Shown: positions 22,018-34,436, counted from the stretch's first letter. The stretch is 64,000 nucleotides of DNA from Azolla caroliniana (GCA_043228905.1 JBHGNT010000006.1:13640001-13704000), one strand, 5' to 3'. Program-made: numbers and translations. Notes: generated by a model not told the origin, from the sequence alone.

Positions 22018-23757
22018 ACTTTAACACTAATGTAGAGAATGTTGGACTAACATAATCAATGGATTCCATTTACAAGAAGGGGAAACATACATACACAATC
22101 GATGTTTTCCAAAGAGAATAAACAAATTAAGATATCTGGTATATATTGAATATTACGAGGCAATAAAGGATCAAGTTTCACTATAGATCTTCCAATCTAT
22201 CAAAAAATAAAGAAGAAAGAGGATGGCTCACATTAGCTTATACACATACAAATCCATGTATGTAAATGTGAAAGACATTGAGGGAACAAATATATTGCAA
22301 ACATTATTGAAGGAAAAGATCAAGAGAAAAAAGGTAGTGTATATATTAAAACAAGAGGACAATACAAATGCAAGGTAATAATGCTTGTCGAGTTTTCATG
22401 AACCCATAAATAATTGAGTTTGAACTCATAAGATGTAATAGAACAAAAAATTGATTGAATGTAATATGTTTACCAAGAAACAAATGATTAAAAATAATAT
22501 TTTTTGGAGTTTAGAGATTTGTGCAAGTCGGAAAAAGAAACTTGGAGTTAAATATACAAATATGAAACGTTTCACCATTTAAATGATCCATGAAAGATAA
22601 ATAAGAGTGTTAAACAACTAGATGTAATTACCAACATGCCAAGAGTCTTATTTTGTGCCTTTATAAGGTTGAATCTCAACATTAATGAAGGCCCTTAGAC
22701 GAGTGTCTTGCAAAACTGTTTCATACATAGTAAGTCGATTGTCAGTAGCTCTATAGCATAGGGTCACTTCCCAATGAGATATAGCATTGGAGAGAGTTGT
22801 GGAGTACAACTTTAGAGAATTTCATGGGAAGTAAAAATGTTAAAAAGACGGAACAACAAATATGTGAGTTCACATGGATGCAAGATATACAAAAATGGTT
22901 TGGAAAATGGTATGCACCACATGTGAGAGCTTGAGAGAGATGTGGAGTTTCATCCTCCACACATTCATTGGTGAAACTCTTGAATGCCAAGAGTCACTAA
23001 GGAACTCTGCACATACTAGGTGTAGATGTGGCACCTTGGTTCCATAAACCATACTTCATATTATTAAAAGAAACTTTTCGTATCAGTCTTAGAGAAGATT
23101 TTGTAAGTGTCATCAACATGTATATATTTGTTCCATTGAATTTCCATTACATTCAAAGTAAGTTAAATGTATGACCCTATGAAACGTTTCGGCAAGCCTT
23201 TTTGTGAATAACCCAATTTGGGAGTACATAGAAATTTCCTATGGTATTCAACATTAGTGAAGCTTCAAGACTTGCTAGGAGTACAAGGAACCTTACCATT
23301 GACCTTCTAGGCGCAATTAAATGAACATTTTGTCATGAACAATTGATCAATCAAACACTCTTGATATTGTCATTAAAGATAAATGTCTTCGCTACAAATT
23401 TGGTGCCATGCAAATTTGTACATATGTGATAATATGTATAGTTGACGTGTTTTTTTTCAACCACAATGGATTACTACAAACCAGGAACTAAAGAAAAATG
23501 CACAAAATAGTGTACCTTTAGCAATATTATTGAATTTCAATGTGTTTCGTTTGGTCTTAAAAAAACCACATTCTCATTTTTTTACCGTATAGAAAAACAA
23601 AGGATAGAAAACATATTCAAAGCAAGAGAAAAACAAAGAAAACAGAAAAAAAAGAGAAAATAGAGAGAATTCATAAACAAAGAAAGAAAAACCTACGTAC
23701 TTCAGAGTGGTAGAATGGCCAACAACAAATGTCGTACAATCAATCAGAAGCGATACG
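22018..23757. other. hAT 5' non-coding region
   Basis: About 1.7 kb upstream of the transposase start within the hAT. AT-rich, no convincing reading frame or RNA gene seen. Confidence 0.6.
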
Positions 23758-24075
23758 GAGCAGCGAATAGCAAGCGAGCATGGAGGAGCAATCGGCAACA
23801 GGCGAGTTGGGATGAGCAATCGGCAACGAGCGAGTAGGGAGGAACAATTGACAAAGAGCGAGTAGGGAGGAGCAATGGGCAATGAGGGAGCAGGGAGGAG
23901 CAATGGGAAACAAGTGAGCAGGGAGGAGCAATCAACAACAACCGAGTAGGGAGGAGCAATCAACAACGAGTGAGCAAGGAGGAACAATCGACAACGAGCG
24001 AGCAGGAGTAGGGAGGAGCAATCGGCACCGAGCAAGTAGGGAGGAGCAATTAGCAACGAGCAAGCAAGGAACAAG
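23758..24075. repeat. Purine-rich minisatellite inside the hAT
   Basis: About ten degenerate copies of a unit near 30 bases (GAGCGAGTAGGGAGGAGCAA type). It gives a long minus-strand open frame of Ser/Leu/Pro repeats that I regard as an artefact. Confidence 0.85.
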
Positions 24076-24416
24076 GAAGGAATAGCAAAGCATGAAACAA
24101 CGCGACGCGAAGAAGAAAGAATGGAGCAACGCTTCGTGAAGAATGGAACAGATAGGGAAAAGTGAGCAGCACGAAGAGGGAAAACAATGATTTGTAAACA
24201 ATACGAAAGAAGGAAGAACAAGGGAAAAGGGGGGTAAAAGAAAAATTTACATACATAGACAAAAAGTTTTTCTAATCTATATAAATAGCCGGCTCATAAA
24301 ATATGAACCGGCTAGATTCCGGCCAACTGGAAAACTTGGCCGGAATCAATTTCGGATGTCTCTCATGGTGACCGGCAAAAGTCCCAATTGAACCAAAACC
24401 TTGACATTGTTCTTGG

Positions 24417-24441
24417 GACTTTGCCCAACACTGTTTATGAC
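24417..24441. repeat. hAT right end: 17-bp TIR plus 8-bp TSD
   Basis: GACTTTGCCCAACACTG (24417-24433) is the exact reverse complement of the left TIR; TTTATGAC (24434-24441) repeats the left TSD. Confidence 0.95.
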
Positions 24442-24656
24442 TCTCTAATGATTTTGAATATAGACTATATGTATACAAATACAAATATATTTTTTATATA
24501 ATACACATTTTGGGATATAAACAATAATATTGTATAAATTAAATTTTATGTATATGATAATGACTAGTGTGTAGATATATTAATATAATGTATAAAATAT
24601 ATTTTATATAATAATAATATCTTTTTTTATTGGACATTAGATTGAGGGAGCTTATG

Positions 24657-24663
24657 TATATAG
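24657..24663 (+). promoter_or_regulatory. Possible TATA box of the DUF7869-like gene
   Basis: TATATAG in GTATATAGAGGC, 83 bases upstream of the ATG at 24740. The flanks from 24442 are very AT-rich, so this is weak evidence. Confidence 0.35.
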
Positions 24664-24739
24664 AGGCACTTATCATTTGTTTCAATCTCTTATATTAGCC
24701 TAAGCACATGATTTAGAGAGGTTTGTTGGATCTTAAGCC

Positions 24740-27438
24740 ATGAGTGAAAACTCACCGTTTTCGATTGAAGAGTATTGTTTGTCGACAGAATCATTGTTTT
24801 CGGTTGAATAGTATTGTTTGTCGACAGAAGCATCATTTTCTGTCAAAGAATATTGTTTGAGCTCATCTTCTCCTATACCGCCTGTGAATAACAACTCATG
24901 TGAAGAGTTCTTTATCAAAGCATATGACTACAATAAACATACAAACAATGAAGGTAATGCCAATGAAACATTGAAGATCATGGGGGGGTCAAGCTAACAA
25001 CAACATAATTGTCTCTTATGTGGTTACACCTATTTCTATTCAAGAAAAGCAATCGGCAAGCCCTATGCAAATCAGGAGAATCCCACGTAGAATACGTCGA
25101 GCAAGATTTAACTTGGTGACATCATATAAGAAACTTGGATTTGATGTCAACAAAACATGTTGTGCCCGTGGTTGTATGTCTATGATTGGAAAGGCAAAGT
25201 TGTGTGAATTAAGGCATTACTATTTTTCGGTGATTGGGGATGAGCAAGACACTTACCTCGGGTCACATATGTTATTGGTGTCTGACAACTCTTTGGGGAT
25301 CAAAGTATCATTCGAGTATTATATCTTTCATGCGCAACAATTATGTAGAGTGGCATTCAAAATTGCGCTATGTGTTAGTAACATGCGGCTACATAGAGTA
25401 CAACAACGTCTTCTTAGTGGGGATCACGCTATCAATTGTAAAGATGTTCCAAGCATGAAAGGTGCAACTGGAAGACATGTTATTGGTTGGATGAAAATTT
25501 ACTTCAAGTTAAATTGTGAAGTAATGCCTACTACATGCAGGATCCACCTCTTTGATAATTACACATGTCGAGAAGTTTATGATGTGTATCAATCAGAAAT
25601 GCTATTATCAAGTGATAATACGTCACGTACAACCAGTTCACAAGATTGTGGAGAACATGGTTTTCAAATGTTGTTATTCTGCGGAAAGTATGGCTAAAGG
25701 TGCGAAGACAACAACGGAAAAGGATATGAGTAAGAAGTTACTACATGAGCATCGTGAAGCACAATTGTTAGAACAAAAGAAGGCGATGCATCATAGAGAG
25801 AAGTGTTTGAAGAGTTCCAAACAGTACATGTGCTTAATGATCGATGGCATGGACCAAAAGAAGACGTGTTTACCTCATATGCGGAGGCTTCCAAAGACAT
25901 CAATGATGAGTGCCTTATTCAAATGCACTTGGTGGGATGTTTGGCTTATAATAGGTCAGTTAGACCTCACGTCTTCATTACATACCCCAATGTTCACAAT
26001 GACCCTAACCTAAACAGTTACAGTGATTCACTAGGTTTTGATGTCTTGGGGCTAGCCGTTCCCCCCTGTTCTCTACATTCAATTGGACAATACTGCTAGA
26101 GAGAACAAAAATTCAACTGTGTTCGGCTATTTAAGTATGTTGGTCAACCAAGGATTATTTAGAAAAGTGAAAGTCAATTTTCTTTTGGTTGGGCACACGC
26201 ATGATGTTTAGCACATTCTCTAGACGGTTGTCTCAGCATGATGCTTTCACATTACCAAAACTATTTGATGTCATTTGTGATGCATACACACCACGACAAA
26301 AAGTGTTACACTTGAAGGAGATATATGACTTCAAAAGATATATATTAGATGGGGGGGATGGGATGTTAAAGTGCTTGCCCATTTAAACAATATAAGCTTC
26401 AATCACAATTTTTTTATAAAGAAAATTGATACAAGCAGTTCTACGCTTTTGTATGACAAGCAATATTCATCTTCGACAAAATGGGAACCTGAAGGTGGTT
26501 GTCAGTTCTTACTTTGTATGCCAAGTACAATAGTCTATGGAGCTAAAGAAATGTCAATTTAGATGAAAGGACAGTTGCATAGTGAGTTGGTAGAAGAACA
26601 AAAACACTTATGGCTCCAAGCCGTAACAGAAAAAAGGAAGCAATATATTGAGGCCGCAAAGAAATATGTCGCACAACAAGACACATCATGGTGGGATGTG
26701 TTTTTTAGTGATCGAAAAGGAATTATTGACAATTGTGTATCTGATGATAATTGGACTTTGGAAATGTCATTCACATGGTTGCTACAACATGATCATGTAA
26801 ATAAATCTCCGGAGCAAGCAACTAATGCGATTAATGAAAGTTTGGTCCATCCACAACAAAGAGACATTTATGTGGGACCAAGGATGACCAAACTAGCTGA
26901 AGCTAGATGGCAAGACAATTTGCAAGAGCTCGCGGTGGGGATGTTGATTGCAATACCTACTAATGACAACGAATAAGGCCACCAATTTTGGATTGGTAAA
27001 ATTCTAGAAGTGTTGATGCATGAAATAGAAAACACGAGCAAGTCTATAAAAGTGCATTGGTACAACTCTAGAAGTCAAAATGCTTTTACGGGTAAGTATA
27101 CATTGGAGATGATGGAATGCCCGACAACAAGGGGATGTAGAAAGAGGAAGCGAAACATTTGTAATACCTTGACCCTTGATATCTCTAATGTGGATATCAC
27201 TGTGTACGACTTCACGCTTACAAAAGTTGGACGTTTAAGGAACTCAACAATAGATATAGTAAAAGAAAAATTACCAAGTCTAGAAGGTGGCTCGAGTCGA
27301 AGGCAAACGAGATCTGTTGCACATAATCTAGAGTCACACCATTTGGTTTATGATGAAGATAATGCATTGATTGGTACATCCAAGGATGACGAGGAGGAAT
27401 CCTCATTGTATATTAGCTATAGTAGTGATTCTCCGTAA
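24740..27438 (+). pseudogene. DDE-like protein of the DUF7869 type, decayed
   Basis: ATG 24740, then three acidic repeats of the FSxEEYCLSTE type (one with a stop). A Cys-containing part starts near 25150 (CCARGCMSM) and continues ELRHYYFSVIGDEQDTYLG, then RLHRVQQRLLSGD. The conserved core follows: IDGMDQKK (25840), HVFITYPNVHNDPN (25970), LDNTARENKN (26080) and VGHTHD (26190), then the segment from MFSTFSRRL to YDFKRYIL. D, D and H/D residues spaced like this suggest a transposase/nuclease fold; I associate the pattern with the uncharacterised DUF7869 family but cannot confirm it. At least four frameshifts are present, and about 10 bases after GHTHD are missing. The 3' part (26563-27438) is open. 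It is divergent to the ParB-like gene. Confidence 0.55.
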
Positions 27439-27719
27439 AGGAGTGATCATGAATGTATTTTTGGCTATTAAGTGTAACTACCTTCTGCTTGTAACAAATC
27501 GAGTAATATAAAAGCATGTGTTTTGAATTATTTCGATTCTTGTGAATATCGTTTCTTATGAAAAACATTGATTGTAAAGTTTATGATATAAATTGAGGAT
27601 GTAATTTTTTGAAATTTCACTTTTTTTATTTATTTAAATCATGAAAATGGTGGATTTTTAACCTTTTTCATAGTATATTTGAGAATCTATGATACTGGTA
27701 TCAATGTGTTTTGTATTAT
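27439..27719. other. 3' flank of the DUF7869-like gene
   Basis: AT-rich, no gene seen. It continues after copia-2 at 33309. Confidence 0.6.
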
Positions 27720-28117
27720 TGAAGAGAATAGCATGCGGAAGCAATAGAAAACCGAACACAGAAAATACGCAGGTTTAATGGAGAGCTTGAATGTACACAG
27801 TACGCCCAAGAGACAGAGCAAACACTCAGAAAACTAAATTCAAAATAATATTCAATCTGTACATACACTGTGCTCAATGAGCACCTTTTATACAAGCCCT
27901 GACAATAGGGCTGACACAAGTACTGACAGTACTTGAATGCTCATAAAGGAGCCTACTACACTAACTCCCAAAATTATTCCTTACGAGGAATACCCTACTA
28001 ACAGCCTTCCGGTTTACGCACTGATACGGCCACGTTATGCGTACTATTTTACGTACCCAGTCTACGCACTAGGTTACGCACCGTATTACGCACTAATGTT
28101 GAGCTTGTCTCTCAACA
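27720..28117 (-). repeat. 3' LTR of copia-2
   Basis: 398 bp. Minus strand begins TGTTGAGAGACAAGC and ends CTATTCTCTTCA. The purine tract GAGGGGGAG lies outside it at 28118-28126. Confidence 0.95.
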
Positions 28118-28222
28118 CTCCCCCTCAAGCTCAACTTGAGGTTCCACCTACTCCGCCCGATCTACACTCTAGTTCCTTCTGGCTTCACGCCTCGCTCGCG
28201 CTCCTCAACCCTTCCGATCGGC

Positions 28223-31200
28223 TTATCTGCTTACATGACCCTTCTCGGCTTCCTTGCTATTGCGGTGTTGGCGCCTCTTCTGCTGCCTTCTCTTCGGCTT
28301 GACCCTTGGTTGATTCAGCGTATCCGAATCAAACATCTGAATCGACTCGGCTTCCTCCGATCGGTTTTCGCTCTCGTCCGAGTTGGTTGTCTCCAACTTG
28401 TCTTCGGTCTTCTCGCCCTTGATGGCTTCGTCTCCCCCACGCTTGGTTGGCTTCGGCTCTTTCTTTCGACTGCTCCCCTTATGTCCGCTTTCGGACTCTT
28501 CCACGGATCCGCCCTTAGCTTCTTCAACCAATCCGACATCCAACTCGGCATCATGGTCTTTTCCGCTCCTTTCCTGCTCCCTTCCATGGTCATCCGGGAC
28601 GTCTCTCCCCCTCAAGTTCGGTACGTCGAGGTGACGCAACCCAAGCGCTCCCGAGAATTGCCGTAACTTGTCCAGACCAAGAGGCTTGGTGAAGACGTCG
28701 GCGGTCTGCCGATCCGTCAGAACATATTGAAGTTCGACTTCACCGGAGAGGACACGCTCACGCACGAAATGGTAGTGCACCTCAATGTGCTTAGTCCGGG
28801 CGTGAAAGACGGGGTTCTTAGCTAGCTAGATGTTGCTGAGGTTGTCACAGTGGATTATCGTTGGATCAGATACATCCACCTGCAGATCCTTAAGTAGCTG
28901 CTTCAACCATATGGCTTCGCATGTCACGACAACCGCTCCTCTATACTCGGCTTCGGTGCTCGACAGCGCAACTATCAATTGCTTCTTGCTACTCCACGCG
29001 ATCGCGGCACTCCCAAGAGAGAACGCGAAACCGGACGTGGATCGGCGATCGCCGGCGTTTCCGGCCCAATCAGCATCGGTGTAACCGACCAACTGCGTTG
29101 CGCGGCAGTATCAGTCTGATATAGTAGCCCCGGTCCTTAGTGCCATTGACATACCGGAGTATGCGTTGTGCACATTGAAGGTACTCCTCGGTCGATCGCA
29201 GCATGAACTGAATAATCGCCCCGACCGGGTAGCTGAGATCTAGTTGGGTGATGGTCAAGTATATAAGGCTTCCGACTATCTGTCGGAACCTCATCGGGTC
29301 ACATACCTTCCCGGAATCAGGGCGAAGCTTGACGGTTCTATCCAGAGGAGTCGAGACCAACTTATAATCGGCCATCCCGAATTTGAAGAGCATACTCATC
29401 ACATAATGTCATTGGCTGATCAGTATGCCTTCGGGGGTGCGGATCACTTCTATCCCGAGGAAGTAATGAAGGTCCCCCAGATCCTTCATGTCAAATGATG
29501 CCGCAAGTTGGAGCTTCACGCAGTCAATCTCACCTAGGTCGGCGTCGGTGATGACCAAGTCATCAACATAAAGTAAAATGCCAACCGGCCCGAGTCGACC
29601 TGTCCGGATGAACAATGAGGAATCCGATTTGGACGTTGCAAAGCCCATCCGATGCAATCATTGCGTGATCTTCGCGTTCCAGGCACGTGGGGCTTGCTTT
29701 AGTCCATAAAGGGACTTCTTCAATCGGCACACCGCCGAAGTGTTCGTTCCGGAGTGAAATCCGGGGGGTTGTACCATGTACACCTGTTCCTCAAGCTCAC
29801 CTTGCAGGAACGCATTCTTTACATCTATCTGATGTAAGTGTCACCCCTTTGACGCAGCTACCGCGAGCAAAACACGGATGGTCGTCATCTTCGCGACCGG
29901 CGCAAACGTCTCATCGTAGTCGATGTCGTGTTTCTGCGCGTAGCCTTTCGCTACTAACCGGGCCTTGTATTGGTTGACCAAGCCGTCAGTGTTGTACTTG
30001 ACCTTGTACACCCACATGCATCCGATCGGCTTCACACCCTTTGGTGCGTCAACCAGCTCCCAGGTTTCATTCTCTGCCAATGCGCGCATCTCTTCCTCCA
30101 TTGCGGCGCGTCAATTTGCATCCTTCGCCGCCTTTGCGTAGCTCTTTGGCTCACCCACTTCCGCTACACGGGTCATGTACGCATAGTGATGCGCCAGGTA
30201 CTCATTGTAACCGAACCGCACAACAAGGTTCTTCTGGTGGGTAGACCAGTGTAATTGCTCATTAGCCGATGGCTATCTTAGCGGACTTCGCTCTCGAAGA
30301 CGCGTCATCACTGCCCTTGGAGTCGGACTCGCGTCGATCCGACTCGTTACTATCCGTGTCGTAATCCGACACCTTGTTCTTCCCTTTTTCCTTGCGCGTA
30401 GACCGTCTCCTCGGCTTCCTGCGCGGGGAATGCATGACCGAGTCTCCACTACTCGTCGGCTCTTCATCGGACTAGTCAAACCGACTCAATCGTCCAGCCG
30501 GTCCGCTTAACCGAAACGAAATCAGACTCTCTTCGGGTGGGTCCCGATTTCAGGCTCATCCGGAGGCATCTCGGCCTCGCTGACTGCATCATCAAAACTC
30601 GGATTGGAGGTGAGGTCCGGAGTCGGAGGCAAGTACCAGGACGCAGACTCGTCAAACACAACGTCGCGGCTCACGCCTGCTTGTTTGGTGTGAGGGTTAT
30701 AACACTTATAACCCTTCTGCTTGTCCGAATAGCTGACCAAGATACACTTCTCGGCTTTCGCGTCCAACTTCCTCCACTTCTCCTTCGGTACATACACATA
30801 CACAATGCTACCGAAAACTCTCAAGTGTCGCAGATTCGGCTTCCTTCTGAAATACAGCTCATGCGTACACCACGGGTCGTACCGCCTCAGCCCTATAGAA
30901 CTTGGGCAAGCTCTTCTCCTCCAGCATTGCCCGTGCCGCTTCTACAATTGACCGGTTCTTCCTCTCGGCCATGCCATTTTGCTCCGGCGTGTATCTACAA
31001 CTGAATTCGCGCTGAATTCCCATTTGTTGCAGATAGTCGTTGAATTGACCGGAAAAGTACTCTTTTCCGCCATCCGACCGCAACCACTTGATCTTTCGTC
31101 CTGTTTCCGTTTCCACAAATCCTTTGAGGTCCCGGAAACAGTCGAAGACTTCATTCTTCTATGAAGGAGACAAAATATCGACTCCCGCCAAGACTAACGT

Positions 31201-32828
31201 TCTGTGCTGGTTCCCATACATCGGAATGTATCAAGTCGAGCTTGTTCCGGCTCCGGTTACACTCGTTGGGGAAAGGAAGTCCGTGTTGCTTCCCTAGCTG
31301 GCAGGCTTCACAAATTCATGCCTTCCGGCCACTAAATTTGGGCAATCCGAACACCACCTATTTCAATTGCAGGTCTTGAAGCTGTTGATAGTTGACGTGG
31401 CCTATCCGCTTGTGCCATAAGTCGATATCCGACTCAATTTTTTGTCCTTTCGCGAACATAGCGGTGCCACCGTCACTACAGTCGAGGATAAACATCCTCC
31501 TGTCTCTGCGTCCTTGCGCAATAACTTGGCCTTCTTCTTCGATAAAGCACTGAAGATGTGTGAACCGAACTTGCATCCCCTAGTCGACGATTTGCCCGAC
31601 CGACACCAGATTCTTCGTGATTGTCAGGACATGTAACACGTTCATGAGTTTCCCTTTCTGCCTAACATGGCTCAGGGGAACTTCACCGACATTCGCAATC
31701 AGATGCGAAGTGTTGTCTTCGGTTGCGACTACTCCCGGTTGCATCAGTTTCTCAAGGTATGAGAACCACTCCTTGTGGCACGTCATGTGGTTTGACGCAC
31801 CGAAGTCAATGTACCACACCTCGTCCAATTCCGGGGTGGACATCTTCAATGAGTTCGCTTCGTGTCTCGTCATGAAGGCTGACCCTTTTTCGGCTTTTCC
31901 CAATCCTTCGGCGTAGTGTGATCACTGCCAATTTCCTTTATCGATCTATCCGAAACCTGATCCGGGTCCGGTCCTCTCTAAATCGGCGCGCTTCTTCCAA
32001 CACTCGCTCTCCTTGTGGCCTTTATTTGCCACAGTACCAGCATTCCGCGACAGATTTCCCTTGCCGGTTCTCGTCGCCTCGACTCCCCCTGTTTCTAGAG
32101 GGTCCGGAATTGCTGTCGGCATCACTTCGGTGCCTTCTTCCTTGATCTCGTCGGCCGTCTCCATTGCGCACCAACTCGCCTCGTCCGCCACGACCACAGG
32201 GCCTATCTCCCTCCGTGTACAACATCTTGTTGTCAGCATGCGTGCTTGTTGACGCACCCGCGTGGTTCTCCTCTACAAGGAGCATCGATTGTAAGTCAAA
32301 AAACGACGGTGTATTCTCCCGTGTACACACCGCAGTTCGGAATGCTCTGAACTTCGATGCTAGTCCCCCGAGACAAATTTGCACCATCTCGCCTTCCTCG
32401 ACGTTCACATCGATAGAGGCTAAGGAGTCGCATATCTCTTTGCTCTTCGAGGTGTAATCAGCCACCGACAAGTCGCATTGTCATAGGTTGCTCAGCTCCT
32501 GTCGGAGTTGAAGCTTCCTGGCTGTAGTGCTTGTGGCGAAAATCTTCTTTAGATTTCCCCAAGCGTCTTTCGGCATTTTTGCATCCCGAATGTAGCTTAG
32601 GAGTTGTTCGCCCACACAAGACGCGAAGCAGTACAGTACTCTGCTCGCCGACTGTTCCCAAGCCGGGAAGTCTTTGTGTGTCGAATCAGGTGTTGTGTCA
32701 TTTGTTACGTCGACATAGCTCCAGTAACCATGCCCGAGCAGGTACTGGGCCATCTTGTAGGACCAAGACGCGTAGTTGTTTCTATCGAGCTTCTCGGTAG
32801 GAAGCGAGCTAGCCATGCCTCTACCCAT
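28223..32828 (-). pseudogene. copia-2 gag-pol, broken, with a long charged C-terminal tail
   Basis: gag begins at 32828 (MASSLPTEKLDRNNYASW at 32816); CCHC knuckle CWYCGK near 32025; protease with YIDFGASNHMT (Asp-Phe-Gly instead of the usual Asp-Ser/Thr-Gly) near 31810; integrase 31580-30850 (HKRIGHVNYQQL; MAERKNRSIVEAARAML); RT 30101-29070 with YVDD near 29570; RNase H 29092-28826 (VALSSTEAEYRGA). The last frame (28780-28223) continues beyond the usual end (GLRHLDVPNL) by about 145 residues of Glu/Lys/Arg/Asp-rich sequence, then stops 106 bases short of the 3' LTR. Confidence 0.9.
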
Positions 32829-32899
32829 TTGTTTTTCCTGTTCTTCTTGGTTAGTTTTCCTTTCAAGATATGTCGGTTGCAGAGGTTCTCAACCCTCGC

Positions 32900-32911
32900 G
32901 CTCTGATACCA
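32900..32911 (-). promoter_or_regulatory. Primer-binding site of copia-2
   Basis: Minus strand TGGTATCAGAGC directly after the 5' LTR: perfect match to the plant initiator-Met tRNA 3' end complement. Confidence 0.93.
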
Positions 32912-33308
32912 TGAAGAGAATAGCATGCGGAAGCAATAGAAAACCGAACACAGAAAATATGCAGGTTTAATGGAGAGCTTGAATGTACATAGTACGCGGG
33001 AGAGACAGAGCGAACACTCAGAAAACTAAATTCAAAATAATATTCAATCTGTACATACACCATGCTCAGTGAGCACCTTTTATACAAGCCCTGACAATAG
33101 GGCTGACACAAGTATTGATAGTACTTGAATGCTCATAAAGGAGCCTACTACACTAACTTCCAAAATTATTCCTTACGAGGAATACCATACTAACGACCTT
33201 CTAGTTTACGCACCGATACGGCCACGTTATGCATATTGTTTTACGCACCTAGTCTACGCACTGGGTTACGCACCGTATTACGCATAATGTTGAGCTTGTC
33301 TCTCAACA
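32912..33308 (-). repeat. 5' LTR of copia-2
   Basis: 397 bp, about 95% like the 3' LTR by eye, so an insertion of intermediate age. Confidence 0.94.
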
Positions 33309-33847
33309 ATTATCACTGAAAAAGTACTCAAATCAAACAGAATATTCCTTATCCTTCCATTTATGCGCGATCCTTCCACTTGTGAACATGAACATGTTTC
33401 CGGTGGCTCCAGCGATGATTGTTGCGTGAGTGCTGAGTCAGAAGTTTCTTCAGCTGGCTCGGTGCAGTGGGATGGTAACCGAGAGCGCGTGCTGCAGGTG
33501 GGCGCCGTAATGGCGACTGGGGGTTTCTTCCTGCGTTGTTCGTTGTGCGTCACAGCATGGACCTAGCAAGCCAAATTGTGTTATCTCCTTCTTCGGGGAT
33601 GACACCTTCGATTACTTTTCTGACTAATCAGGTCAAGGAACTATGGTTGCGTAGGAAGGTAGGATAGGGCCGAACAAACTGATGAACTATGAAACAGCCG
33701 GCCACAACCGGTCTTATCACTTATGCTTAAACTAGGATAAAAACGAGCATAAGGATGATTATTTATATAACTCCAAAAGATTGACCCGAAACATGTATGT
33801 ATTATATGATTTCTGCACAAATTGATTACACAGCTCACAGCCGATAG
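33309..33847. other. Unassigned region between copia-2 and LINE-1
   Basis: Begins with the ATTAT target duplicate, so its first part is the continuation of 27719. A short open frame at 33363-33566 has no features I recognise. No gene called. Confidence 0.5.
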
Positions 33848-33865
33848 TACTGTTACTCTCTCTCT

Positions 33866-34436
33866 CTCTAGGGAAGATGGTGAAATATCTTCCCTAGAGG
33901 ATATTAAGGACGAGATAAAAAAGGTTAAGGAAGAGGTTAAAAGTGATATGGTATTAGCAAAAATTGGGTGGGTTGATGTAGTAAAACGTAATATTAAAAA
34001 GGAACTAAAGGATGAAAACATTGTAAACACTACCCTTGAGGAGGAAAAAATGTGTCAAGCTCGGCACCTAAATGTACCAGTTACTAGGCTCAAGGAAGGG
34101 GCATCTCCCAACGAAGATGCACAAACATTAGGGAAAATGTTGGGGTACGAATCCCTACCAATTACTAAAACTTGGAGGGTAGGATGTGACACCACTAGGA
34201 AAAGAGCTTTGGTCCTTCAGTTTAAGGACTCAGAATCTAGAATCACATTTTTTTAAAAGAGACAAATTCTTCGAGGATTGGGCAGGGACCCTATGTACCC
34301 CGATGAAGACCTCACCAAGATGCAAATTGAGCATCGTAAAACTTGTATGCCTCGAGTCATACAAGCTTGTAAAGAGGGGCATCATGCTTTTTACCGAGAT
34401 GGACATGTGACAATAAATGATCACGCCGCCAATTGA
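33866..34436 (+). pseudogene. LINE-1 ORF1 (L1-type ORF1p), truncated
   Basis: Lacks the N-terminal coiled coil found in LINE-2. It keeps the central part (VTRLKEGASPNEDAQTLGKML) and the C-terminal block (DEDLTKMQIEHRK; GHHAFYRDGHV) after a one-base shift near 34252. ORF1 proteins of this type bind element RNA as chaperones. Confidence 0.85.

Larger units (their letters stand above)
3532..24433 (-). mobile_element. hAT-superfamily DNA transposon hosting three nested retrotransposons
   Basis: Bounded by 17-bp perfect TIRs (CAGTGTTGGGCAAAGTC) and a perfect 8-bp TSD (TTTATGAC on both sides), as expected for hAT. Without its two gypsy insertions and their duplicated bases the element would be about 4.8 kb, a normal autonomous hAT size. 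It encodes a minus-strand transposase with a TTF/BED-type zinc-finger region, a DUF4371-like catalytic region and a hAT C-terminal dimerisation region. The transposase is broken by a gypsy insertion at 15832-21509 and another at 4089-14482, and by point lesions. The element itself landed between two divergent decayed genes. Confidence 0.95.
27720..33308 (-). mobile_element. Ty1/copia retrotransposon copia-2
   Basis: LTRs at 32912-33308 (5') and 27720-28117 (3') and a perfect 5-bp target duplicate ATTAT (27715-27719, 33309-33313). It has a canonical initiator-Met primer site and purine tract. All pol domains are present with scattered stops and shifts. The gag is of the same type as in copia-3. 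Confidence 0.96.

Noticed and set aside
23574-24221. 215-codon open frame on the minus strand
   Set aside because: It is the translation of a minisatellite with Ser/Leu/Pro repeats; adjacent frames are equally open.
28136-28666. Plus-strand open frame over the end of copia-2 pol
   Set aside because: Antisense shadow of the charged C-terminal tail; no features of its own.
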